From Stomorhina lunata (Eukaryota > Arthropoda > Insecta > Diptera > Rhiniidae), in assembly GCA_933228675.1 (NCBI GenBank), contig OW121743.1:186001-250000 (forward strand): a stretch of 64,000 bases of DNA. Direction: 5' to 3'. A program made the translations under genes and the position numbers. This document shows positions 37,262 through 48,000 of the stretch, piece by piece. Every line of letters begins with the position of its first letter. Position 1 is the first letter of the stretch. The notes below the pieces were generated by a model, which saw only the letters and a list, made by a program, of their open reading frames with translations, was not told the DNA's origin and ran no database searches.

Positions 37262-37760
37262 GTATAAACATTTTTTATAGAAAATTTGTCTATAAAAATC
37301 TTTGCGAAATTTTTCAGTATTAAAATTTTACTATGGACAATTTTTCGCTACAAAAATGTTTCTATAGAAAATTTTTCGTTATAAAATTTTTTCTATAGAA
37401 AATATTTCATTACAAAAATTTTTCTATAACAAATATTTTCCGTTACACTGAAAATTTTTTCAAAAATTACACCGAGGCCCGTAATTTTCGGTATACAAAT
37501 TTTTCTTAAAAAATTTTCGTTATAAAAATTATGTAATTTTTTTTAAAGAAAATTTTTCGGTGTAAAAATTTTTTAATACAAAATTTTTCAATGTAAAAAT
37601 TTTTTAATAGAAAATTTTTCGGTTTAAAATTTTTTAACAGAAAATTTTTCAGATTAAAAATTTTTCGGTATAAACAGTTTTCTATACAAAATTTCGGTAT
37701 AAAAATTGTTCTACAGAAAATATTTCGGTATAGAAAGCGGACAACTTTTCGGTATAAAAG
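37262..37760. repeat. Degenerate array of a short AT unit
   Basis: About twenty imperfect repetitions of a unit like aaaatttttcggtataaaa or ttttctatagaaaatttttc follow each other, with spacing of roughly 20-35 bp. The unit is partly self-complementary (gaaaattttt / aaaaattttc). Similar stretches occur at 41085-41210, 41955-42300 and 42455-42680, on either side of a dispersed-repeat copy. Confidence 0.75.
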
Positions 37761-37923
37761 TTAATTTAAGTCATTCTCAGATATAGTATAATTTTACATC
37801 TGCCCATTATTTTGGGTTTATTCCATAGTTCTCGGAATTAAGACTTGAGCAACAAATTTCAATATATTTCTTGGAACTTTTGGAAAAATAATTATCAAGT
37901 TTAGTTGAAATCTGTCTATATTT

Positions 37924-38430
37924 TTACCCTTCACCATCATAGATTGTTTGTTATATTGGGTTTGTGGTAATGTTTGTAATGCATAAAAGGTTTAATCTGA
38001 CACCCATATTTAAGTATACCAATCGACACTTGAGTAAATTTAACAATGTCCGTCCGGCTGGGCCTCAGGTTAGATGTACAAGAATAATATAATAAAATCG
38101 GATCATTATTTGGGTTACCTCCCACCATAGCCTTTTTGAAACATTTTTTTGCCCATTTCAGACAAACTTTGGTATAAATATTGCTTATGGTACCCCAAAT
38201 TAGAGCAACAAATATTACCATACAAGACAAATTCTTAAGTCATTTAAATACCCAGAAAACCACAAAAATGCTTATAAATCTAAAGATAATCGAATTTGTT
38301 TGCTAAAATTTTGCACAGATAAGTCTTTTCTAGACATAATCAATTAACGAAATTTTGTAACAATCTTTGCACATTTAACCCTAGCTTCAATATCGGAACC
38401 TCTGCCGAAAATTATTATTTTTGCTTGTTA
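37924..38430 (-). repeat. Dispersed repeat copy, reverse orientation
   Basis: It starts 'tacccttcaccatcatagattg', with 'gtataccaatcgacacttgag', 'acaatgtccgtccggctggg' and 'ggttacctcccaccatagcc' in the same order as the 24406 copy, and ends in 'ccctagcttcaatatcggaacctctgccg'. The minus-strand open frame 37937-38230 lies wholly inside it and is therefore not a gene. Confidence 0.75.
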
Positions 38431-39547
38431 ACTAAAGCTTTCACGCAAGACATCAAAAGTTACTAAATTGACAACAATTAAGAAATGCTAGTTAATCTGA
38501 ATAAATATTTGTTGTATAAATTTAAATCAAAGTATTAAATTTCGATGCAATCGGTTAACATTTTACAATATAACCCAACGACGGAAATGCAAAAGAACGT
38601 AACTATGTAAGTGGGTCGTAACTATGTTAGTTGAGGCGTCAAGGAGTCAAGGATAACAGAAGAAGATATCTATAAGCGTTTAGGAGTTACGGGGTTATTT
38701 CCTTTTTTATATTCTTTAAACGTATCTTTTTACATTTAAAATTTTGTTTTTTTTTTTCTAAATTATTTAAAAAATTTTAGTATACTGCACATATTTTACA
38801 TGAAATTTATACTAATAATACATTTTTCTCACATTTTTTTTTTTGATTACAAAAATGTTTCATTATAATAAAAAAAACCTTACGTTAAAAAACTGTATTA
38901 AACTGCATAGATTATATTATGGGATGCCATACACTTATTATATTATATGGCAACTCGCATTTATAAATATGACATATATGGCAATGCCTATGTTCTAAAA
39001 TTTGAACTACACTAAGTGGCAACCCATACTAATGATATTAATAATTTTAATATGGCAACAAATTGGGAAGATATCAAACTTTACAATTTGCGGGTTTATA
39101 TGTAAAACAAAAATCATATATATACATACATATGCGCATTATATTGTGAACTTCTCCATCGTTTCTTTGTTAAATGTTAATTTTGTATCCAGTAGTTGCA
39201 GAAAATATTTAAATTGATTAATTTTTTATTACCATCTAAAAAAAACTGGAATGTGGGTTCAAAAGAAATTTGAATAACAACTGAACAGGTAGACCTGATG
39301 TGTGTGAAACATCATTTTGTTTTTCCATAAATTTAATAGTAATTGGTAATTGGTTGGGTTTTTTTAGTTGGGTACTTTGTAACCAGATACGAAGTACATG
39401 AAACTCTCGATTTTTTTTTAACATTTTTGTGAAGTTTGTTCACTCCGTAAACATAAGCTTTGACTGTAAGAATTTTTTTGTTATTAAGTTGTTAATATAC
39501 AAAGTTTTTAAAGACAACAAATATGGAAAAATATGTATTTGGATTGA
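38431..39547. other. Non-coding AT-rich sequence
   Basis: No gene recognised. At 38641-38665 the phrase 'ggagtcaaggataacagaag' recurs from the duplicated segment at about 56980 and 57280, showing another shared repeat. Open frames 39002-39217 and 39236-39424 are unsupported. Confidence 0.5.
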
Positions 39548-40854
39548 GACTATCAAGCATCCTCTTCCCAATCGGCTGCCAAAAAGATTGGAAAGCAAGA
39601 TCTGTCCACGATGAACCTTTATAATTGATACCGGCAAATATTCATAGTTCAAGTTACTTCAAATGCAGGTCCTCCAAGGTACAGTTGGAAAATTTTGTAA
39701 TATCACAATTTTTATCCATGTCAAAAGTAGAAGTACAATAATCTTGTGTTTGGGTTTAATTTGCAGTTCATTTATTCAAACTGAAGACATATCATGAGGT
39801 AGTGGATGAAATGATTATCAAGTAAAACCTATGGTGCCATGAACAAGAGGTTCATGGAAGACAAGTGGTCAAACGGGCATGTGTGGCGGAGTGAGTTTAT
39901 GAAATGTACCTTGTTCGTTTTGAATAAAAAAATCCTTTTAGGAAATAGCAAAACAGAATCAAACAAAAATGTATTCTGATTTTTTACAAAAACTCAGCAA
40001 TTTGCAGTTTTTACAAAATATACTGATATTTGTGGCCGAAATATCCATTCCGGGGAATGAGACCAATGGGAGGTACCCTAAATGATGGACCGATTTTGGT
40101 AAGTCGATTGAGTAAACAATTAGATGCAATTATTATTTTTCAAGTTAATTACAGTTGTAAACATTTGTATCTTCGAAAATATTTTATACCTCCAATTGCC
40201 TTATGATATTGCGAATCGTCTATTGTTACAAATTTATTAATTAAACTTAATATTTCTTGGAATGCTCCTGATAGGTTCTATGTACTTACGTTATACACAA
40301 CCACTTGCTGATTTATATGAAAATTGAGGATTGATATGTTTTGTATGAAGATTATCTACATGTGATATAAGGTCATCACAATTGGCCAAATGGTTTATCA
40401 ATTTTTAACGAAATTGTAATGGTTCTAAACATTGTTTCCCAGAATTTCGGTACCAATATAAAAGCAAAGAGAAAAGAAAACTGAGAATCATAGGCGTGAC
40501 AATAATGTTACTGTTTATCAAATGAACACTGGTCCTAATACAGTTGCAACAAATACACATTCTAACAGATCAGAGTTTGAGCCTGAAGAGGAAGGCCCAT
40601 CAGAAGTACGAGAAAGATGGCTTAATAAAATGGTTGTACGGAATTACAGGAGATCACGACGACGGGAACGTTATAGGAAAAAACACAAAAGAAATCATTA
40701 ACATAAGCATCAGTACAAAAGTTGTTCAAGTAGTCGGTCTCATTCACGTTCAGACTCGGATCGAAAAAAGGTGAACGCAAACATCATTACCCACAACATT
40801 CATAGTGCTACTTTGAAGATTATCCCAAAGAAAGTCGTTATCGATGAACTTTAA
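39548..40854 (+). pseudogene. Pseudogene of a PRPF38B-type pre-mRNA splicing factor
   Basis: The intact relatives are spliceosome proteins with an N-terminal PRP38 domain and an arginine-serine tail. Blocks seen in order: SSSQSAAKKIGKQDLSTMNL (39560-39619); IPANIHSSSYFK (to 39663); an intron-like insert (39664-39766) ending TTTAATTTGCAG; HLFKLKTYHEVVDE (about 39769-39810); GSWKTSGQTGMCGGV (about 39860-39893) in another frame; a gap filled with AT sequence and a dispersed-repeat scrap (40027-40100); GSMYLRYTQPLADLYE (about 40273-40320); ITIGQMVYQFLTKL, then WF and TLFPRISVPI between stops (about 40374-40460); and an open RS-type tail ending KKVVIDEL at a TAA (40852-40854). At least five in-frame stops and several frameshifts make it non-functional. 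AATAAA follows at about 40868. Identification is from remembered family sequence and is strong for the domain; the parent gene is presumably elsewhere. Confidence 0.88.
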
Positions 40855-41084
40855 TGAATTACCACCAATAAAAATATATGCATACTACTACTTAGAATTT
40901 ATTCATTCTTATATTATATTATATTAGGTACATTATTTATATACTTATTTTCTAACGAATAAACCTTTTTAGCTAAATATTTTAATTTGATAAAGGAATT
41001 ATTTTCTAATATAACCTCATATAATACTTAATTATATTTTGTATTTAAAAGTTATTGTTAAACTTATACCAAATTTAAACACTG

Positions 41085-41210
41085 AAATTTTTAAAATAAA
41101 ATGTCTATCTCGAAATTTTTGTATAAAAAATTTTACGTAGAAATGTTTCTATTAAAAATTTGTTCATCGAAAATTTTTGCTAAACTATTTTTACACCGAA
41201 AATGTTAATA
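41085..41210. repeat. Short stretch of the degenerate AT-unit array
   Basis: Imperfect units such as aaatttttgtataaaaaatttt and atcgaaaatttttgctaa, of the same type as 37262-37760, lead directly up to the dispersed-repeat copy that starts at 41211. The array resumes at 41955, so the repeat may have inserted into it. Confidence 0.6.
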
Positions 41211-41947
41211 AACAAGTAAGAAAGTGCTATAGTCGGTCAAGCCTGACCATACGATGCCCTTCATTACTAAGGTCATTTTCCTAAATAAAGACAAATATTA
41301 GCTAAATTTTGCCATCATACAAACATTTTCTTAAAACGTATATATTTATGCTGTTTTCGTCATTTGGACTTATATGAGAGCTAGAGTCAAATGTGGACCG
41401 ATTATCTCCAAATTGATTACAGTTGTTACAAAAATTAGCATTATATTCAGATTTAGGAGCGTTTTAGTGTTTTTTGTCTCAGTGCATTTTGAAAGAAGAG
41501 TTTGTATGGGAGCTATTGTCAAATCTGGACCGATTTCAACGAAATTTGGTACAGTGATTTAGGTTTACATAAGCAGTATTTGTTTTAAATTTCAAGAAAA
41601 AATATTGATATTTGTGGCCAATTCCGGGAAGTAGGACCTATGGGAGGTACAATAAATAATGGACCGATTTTGACGAATTTCAATAGCCATGGTCCCAATA
41701 TAAAAAAATGATCTGTGCCAAATTTCATCAAGTTATTTTTAAAATTGCTACCTGTACTTTGATTACATGGTTTATATGGGAGTCCAGCCAGACCGATGGA
41801 CGGACTGACATCGCTAAATCGACTCAGAAAGTGATTCTAAGATTATTGGTATACTAAAATGTGGGTCTAAGACAAATATTTCTTTGCGTTACATACATCA
41901 GCACAAACTTATAATACCCTTCCACCTATGGTGGTGAAGGGTATAAA
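41211..41947 (+). repeat. Dispersed repeat, fullest copy in the window, 737 bp
   Basis: It starts 'aacaagtaagaaagtgctat' and ends in a hairpin at 41915-41944, TACCCTTCCACC-tat-GGTGGTGAAGGGTA. There are no terminal inverted repeats. Landmarks: 'atagtcggtcaagcctgacc', 'tatgagagctagagtcaaa', 'atgggagctattgtcaaa', 'ggtacagtgatttaggtttac', 'ctatgggaggtac', 'gccagaccgatggacggac', 'acatcgctaaatcgactcag'. The plus-strand open frame 41374-41562 is one of several chance frames. The AT-unit array occurs on both sides of the copy. Confidence 0.85.
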
Positions 41948-41954
41948 AAAGTCT

Positions 41955-42680
41955 ACCTCGAAATTTTTTTAAAAAAATTTTACATCAAAAAATTTATAGA
42001 AAAAATCTTTTTATTGAAAATTTTCTACAAAAAGTTTATATATGGAAAATTTGATAGAAAAAATTTTAAAATAAAAATGATCTATTGAAATTTTTTACAT
42101 TTAAAATTTCCTGTTTCATTAATAATTTTCTATACAATATATAAACATCGAAATTTTTCAATTAAAATGTCTATCTAGATTTTTTTATATAAAAAATGTT
42201 TACATAGATATTAAAAATTTGTTCATCGAAAATTTTTTATAAAAAAATCATCAAATATTTTTCCTTAAAAAAAAAATTTCGTCTATATTTTTGGAAATAA
42301 TATCGTTTTACTTTTTTAGAAAACACACATCTTTTAGATATCTCCTCCACTTATTATTGAAAACTCTAATTTTAATAGAATCCTCTGGGTTATTAAATAA
42401 TACGTAATGTATAGCCGATACAATGTGGACCAATTGTTACACAAATTGTTGTGTCCATAGAAAATTTTTTTTATCAAAAATCTTTTAAATAATTTTTTTG
42501 ATGTTTTAAACAGAAAAAGTTTTCTAGTCTATCTTTTTTTTAATATTTTTATCAAAAATTTTGCTATAGAAAATTTTTTTTTTCAAATTTTTTTCTAAAG
42601 AACATTTTTTTATCGATAATTTTTCTATAAAACAACCATATTTCATTAAATTTTTTATAAAATCGGTCCAGATTTAACAT
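41955..42680. repeat. Degenerate AT-unit array, second block
   Basis: Units like aaattttctacaaaaag, ttcatcgaaaattttt and atagaaaattttttttatc repeat irregularly at 41955-42300 and again at 42455-42680, with about 150 bp of other sequence between. Composition and word content match 37262-37760. Confidence 0.65.
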
Positions 42681-44435
42681 TTCAATAACGATACCAACAA
42701 CGAAAGATATCACTTTTTGATCATTTAATACTAAATGGCCAAAATATTTTAAAAAATGTTAAAAAAAATTATTAAAAAAATTGTCATAACTTGTTTATTA
42801 TATGTTTTTGTAGTAATAAAACCGATTTTTTTGTAAATTATTTAATTTCAATATGTGTTATTTAAAAAACAACCTAATTGGCACTTTATGCATTACGTTT
42901 GGCGGTATTTGAGTGAATGTTAAATAAGTGTATGGGAGATGTTGACGTCAATATTATTTTCATGGGACACTCCCAATAAGGGTAGTTGCTTTATTTTCCT
43001 AAAACATTAGTATTTAAGTATTAGAGCTGTTGCTCCATTTCTAACATCGACTCATAATAATATTTGAATGTTGCATTATATGTAATCGTAATTGTACGTA
43101 TCGTAAATCTGTATTTGAAATAAAAGACGTGATTGAAGCAAACAACTCATAATTTTATTAACATAATTCGCTGGAAAAAGGATATGCATATAAATTACCT
43201 TATTAGCAAAAGATCTTATGAATGAATATTTAGAGATTTGTTTTGTTCCCAAAATTATGTTTATATATATTTTTTATTCGTACATTTTTTTACAAATTGA
43301 ATTAAGAAGACTGGCAAATGTCGCGATTACTAATCTAAAGCGTTTTGTTGAAAAATTGGGTGGAAAATATGCAGATTTTGGTGTATGTGCTTTCAAGTTT
43401 ACCACCCCTCTTAATTACAGACTGCGAAAGGGTTCATACCTTTATTCTAAAGTATTTATAAATTTAATAGAGTTTTTATGACTTTTGTAATAAAAATATG
43501 AGAAAATATTTATTAAAATTACTTGAAATTACAATTAGGGTTAATTTGACTTTTAACGTTTTTTTAATTTCAGTTTCAAATCAACAAACAAGTTGCGTAT
43601 TCTAAACATTTTCCACGTGATTTCACATTTTATATAAGAATTACTACAAAATAAACCGTCACCAACATTTTAATTACCCGCAACTTGTTTTAAATTTAAC
43701 GGGTGGTTTTTTTTAAGATTTTAAAAAAATGTACATACGTTCTATTTAAACGTTTTGTGTGTATGTGTGCAGATTTTATGGATCACTTGTTAATTTATTG
43801 AAATAAAAAATAAAGTAAAACATTTGTATAACCTAATATTTAATTTGAAATAAAATTTAGCGAAAATAAAAAGGAGTCATTGAAGTGGAAAACTTTAACA
43901 TACTTTAAACTGTGTATTTTTCAATTACATTAGTATATAAAAAAGGACTTTTCACGTCAATATCCTTAAAGCATTTATTTGTTGTATTGGAGTTTTTTGC
44001 TTTGCAATTTCAATCACATGTCCGAATTAAATTTTTATTTCATTTTAAAATTCTCCAAATATTTTTTAAAACTAAATATGTAATGAAAATTTAATAAAAA
44101 CAGCACAACAAAAAAACTTTTTCGTGACAATAAAATCTATTTTTAAGAACCCAGTTTATCATAAATAACTGAATAAGGAAAAATTACAACGGTTTTATTC
44201 TACAAAACGACTTTTATTACCAATAAGAAAAACATCAGAAAACAAAATACGAACTACTTACTCATTAGCTGTTTAAGTCATTACATTAACATGAAGATGT
44301 AATTGAAATAAGTACTTAATAATTGCAGAGAAAACAACAGCAAAATTTTATTGTTTTATTTAACAAAAATTAATAAGAAGAAAAACTATTTGCACTTGAT
44401 TTCTATCTTTTATTAATGTAATAGACAATTTATTG
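42681..44435. other. Non-coding sequence; one unexplained open frame
   Basis: Mostly AT-rich. At 43290-43460 the plus-strand frame is unusually balanced in composition and reads IELRRLANVAITNLKRFVEKL and GGKYADFGVCAFKF... without a stop, within the open frame 43218-43481 (87 codons). Its first 28 codons look like read-through of AT-rich DNA. I do not recognise the peptide. It could be a decayed exon or transposon scrap. Confidence 0.35.
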
Positions 44436-44540
44436 ATAAAAGCCAAAAAAATGTTTGTGGGGACAACCAATTTCTCGACGCGTTTCGATGGTTGGTTTAT
44501 TCTTTAGGAAAACCTCCCCACAATAATTTTTTGGCTTCTT
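44436..44540. repeat. Short inverted-repeat element, second copy
   Basis: It reads agccaaaaaaatgtttgtgg on the left and ccacaataattttttggct on the right, inverted complements with a few mismatches, enclosing a middle with '-gacgcgtttcgatggttggtt' shared with 32968-33065. About 100 bp long, no coding capacity. Confidence 0.7.
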
Positions 44541-44824
44541 CTTCTTTATTTTTTTTCCTGTTTTTTGCTTATTCATGCATTTAATGTTAGAGTCCTATTT
44601 TTTATTTTTCTTATTAGACAAGTTTTTTTTTTAATTATGCATTTTTAAATTTAAATAACTCAAATACAATGAGGAAATTTTAGATAACAAGGCAACTGCT
44701 TTAGATATCAAATTTATCTAATGTTTATTTGTTTTAAATCAAAGCTTCGTTAAAAAATACAATTTCATATTATTTTCATTTAATCTGGAGCTTGAATCTA
44801 ACCAAATGTTGGCTAGGATTATCC

Positions 44825-45065
44825 CGCGTTTAAAATTTTCCAGAAAAAAAGAATAACGGAGTCAAATCGCAGGATTGTTCAGGCAGAATATCCACAGTCT
44901 AAGTGAAATATGGACTGGTGAATCACAAAAACCACAAATAGTGATGTTATTGTTATACATTATAATCTCTTGGTTATGATCTGGATTGGTACCGTCATAA
45001 CTTCCACGATTTTGATCGTTTACATTCATTCAGAAATTGGACTCATCGCAGAAAATTATTTGTTG
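44825..45065 (-). pseudogene. Tc1/mariner-superfamily transposase relic
   Basis: On the minus strand the frame from about 45059 reads IIFCDESNF, a stop, then MNVNDQNRGSYDGTNPDHNQ and continues to ITICGFCDSPVHISL. This matches the block IFSDEAHFxLNGYVNKQNxRxW...TVWC found in mariner-like transposases, with the first catalytic aspartate. Farther along and in another frame SCDLTPLFFF (about 44874-44845) matches the RSCDLTPLDxF block with the last catalytic aspartate. The part between them, with the middle aspartate, is missing. It is an old, inactive fragment; no terminal repeats were found. Confidence 0.7.
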
Positions 45066-48000
45066 CTAGGTAATTTGCCTAAACAAACCTTAATTAAAGT
45101 CATACCCCCTCCTCCTAAGAGCGTTACGTAATATGTCGACAGCCCCATAACACTTATTTTATTATTTGGACTTGTTGTTAAATGATATTCTTTCGGATGT
45201 CGCTTCTGTTATCAACTGTTAAAGTTTGGAAGTCTCTATTGGTAGACTCTTATGTTAACATAAATGCACATACATATGTACATTTATGAAAGGGTTGTAT
45301 GTACATTTATGAAAGGTCTATGTGTAAGATCTGTGCAAAAATTAGAGCAACAAAGGAAACAATATAACGTAAATATTAGTTTTACATGAGATTTATCTTA
45401 AGACTTTCTCAAAAGTTTTTAGTTTCTTTCCAACGGTAATCTTAACAATAAAAACAAATTAAAATATATTTGTTTTTATTTTTAGCAAATCTCGAAAGGA
45501 CCTCTAATACGAACAAGTTTGATAATGGATCCTATGTTTCAATAGCGTGAAAAAACGGTAAACATAAATAGCAAACAACACCGGTCGCTTTTAAATGTCC
45601 TTCCCTCATTCTTAAGGCACCCATGAAGAAGACTACCTCCAATTTGCACAACTAAAATCTCTAAGGAATTTAAAGAAAGGGAAAGATGGGTTATGAGAGT
45701 AAGCACATTCATTTCTAACACCCAAGATTAAGTAAAAAAATGTACATATGTACATAATACATAAGTTGTGTGTACATCTGTAACTATTTTTACCAGATTA
45801 TTAATAGGTAACATTTATAAATAACAACTCAATGGTTATCACTTAGGAAAACTTTAATAGCTCAGTTTAAGGATATGATTTGTGCAAAACTATAAATAAT
45901 ATTGAATTTAAATCGTCTTTCAGGAATTGCAAACTTACACACTTATGAAGTTTTACTTAGATTGAAGTCATTACTCCGCTTTTTGAATATTTTAGTTAAC
46001 AATAAATACATATGTATGTACATACACATACATATGTATATTTATCTAGGAATCAGATATAGCATGATTTAAAAATGATTCGATTTGATTCGTAAAAAGA
46101 GGACAGTGTGTTGGTTGCTCTAGTTGTCAAGGTGTTGTTGGCAAAAGGAAGAAGAAAAAACTGCCAACGTACTTGAAGAGGGTTGTCTTTTGGGGTGTAT
46201 TTGTTAAAAAATGAAAAGTAAAGAAAGGCAACGAAACCAACTGCCTTGTCCTTTGTCTACAATTACTTACTTTATGATTTGCGATTGCAGATCCTTGCAT
46301 TTAACTTAGACTATCCGTGTGTGTGTTTTTGTCATTTGAGGTTTTGATTTAATTTATTTTATTCCTTATGTTTGTGATTGGTATAGGTTGGCCCCTTTGG
46401 TAAATTAATTAAAAATAATTACTACGCAACCACATGTACATACATGTGTATATGTAGTTCATACTATTATACTTTATTTTGGCGAAATCTTGTGGTATTG
46501 TTTTGCTTTTTCGGACTTAATCAGACCTTTGATTTCTTTTTCATTTTCTTCAAGTCATTATATTGTGGTTTACTTAACTTTCTCCCTGACATGCAGCAGC
46601 TGTTTTAAAACCCAATCCAATTCAAATCAAATTTCCTTTGCAATTATTTCATATTTTAATAACGAAATTCATGACATCGTAAAAATATCCTTTAAGTAAA
46701 TAGGTAATATCTATAACTTATATTTAGTTTTTAAATGTGATTAAAAATATTATTCCCAAAAGGAATTATTAACAAGAGAGATAAAAACGTGAAAATACTA
46801 AAATCATGGGACCTAGAAATTCGACGATAGTAGAGTTTTCCCATAGGCCTTGTTTAATTTTTCTTTTATGTTGTTATTCACAAAAATTGTACATGCTTTA
46901 ATCTAATTTAGTAAAATGAAATACAAATCTATAATTTTTTCCGAGTTTTTTTATGGCTTTACTTTGAGAATTTAAAATAAGTAGGACCGATTTGTTTTAG
47001 CAATTTTACTTACAAACATTCTTAAGATTAGGGCTTAAAAAATTATTTTAGTTCCAGTATAAATATGTCTTTGAAATGTTTTGGTCATAAAAATTGTACA
47101 TTATAATTACCTGCTGAGTTTTTGAAGTGTGTCAAATGATTGTCGGAGATCTTTAACTCGGTCGGACATATTTTTTAATACAAATATTGTAGATCGGAAA
47201 TAAGAGATCAGATTTAAGCCAGTAGGTGTCTTAAGTCGTTAAGTGAAATGCAAACTAACTGCTTTAAACTAAAACTCTTAAGTAAAGGATTTATTTTAGT
47301 AATTAGCACCTGAGAAGTAAATAATAACAATATATTTTATTTGTGTCTAAAGATTTTCATTCATAGATCCGAAAAAAATAATTTAAAACTATCTTTGTGC
47401 TCACGTATAGATATGTACACCGAATGGAAAATGAAAATTTAGTTAAAATTTAAAACTGGATTATAAAGGTATTTCTAAATTAAAAATATCATTGAAATTT
47501 TAGTTTTTTGTTAAAGTGTGAGATCTTAATCGCTTTATAGAAATTATTTTTTTGCTTTAGTTTTAAATAATTTCGGAAAACCCATGAATGAAAGAATGAC
47601 ATATTTTTTTATTCTTAAACTGTATGGATTAGTTTAACTCTTTGTAAAATATTTAAAAGAAACTCCCGCCATTCATGGTTGTTCTTCAAATGATGCAAAA
47701 ATAATTTAAGGTAAAGATTAAAAATGTGTTAATCTCTTAGAATTATAAGAAAAGGTTGGATTTAACCAATTTTATTTTTTTGCTATTAATGCATTATTCA
47801 AAATTTGTTTTTGGGTAATGTATGAGAATTTTCCAGATGTAATTTAAATATAAAAAAATATATTTTTTTGCCATGTACGAGTATGTACTTACAATAGATA
47901 TGTAAAGATTAAAGATTTGTGATTGCCTTTGAAACTAAAATAATGCCACACATGTTGAGATCTAATGTTAAAAGATGATATTATTTTATGTATAACATAT

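Noticed and set aside
37937..38230. 97-codon minus-strand open frame
   Set aside because: It lies wholly inside a dispersed-repeat copy, and corresponding positions in other copies are not open.
40544..40774. Plus-strand open frame MQQIHILTDQ...
   Set aside because: It is out of frame with the RS-rich reading of the PRPF38B-like pseudogene that covers the same bases; the frame with homology carries a stop.
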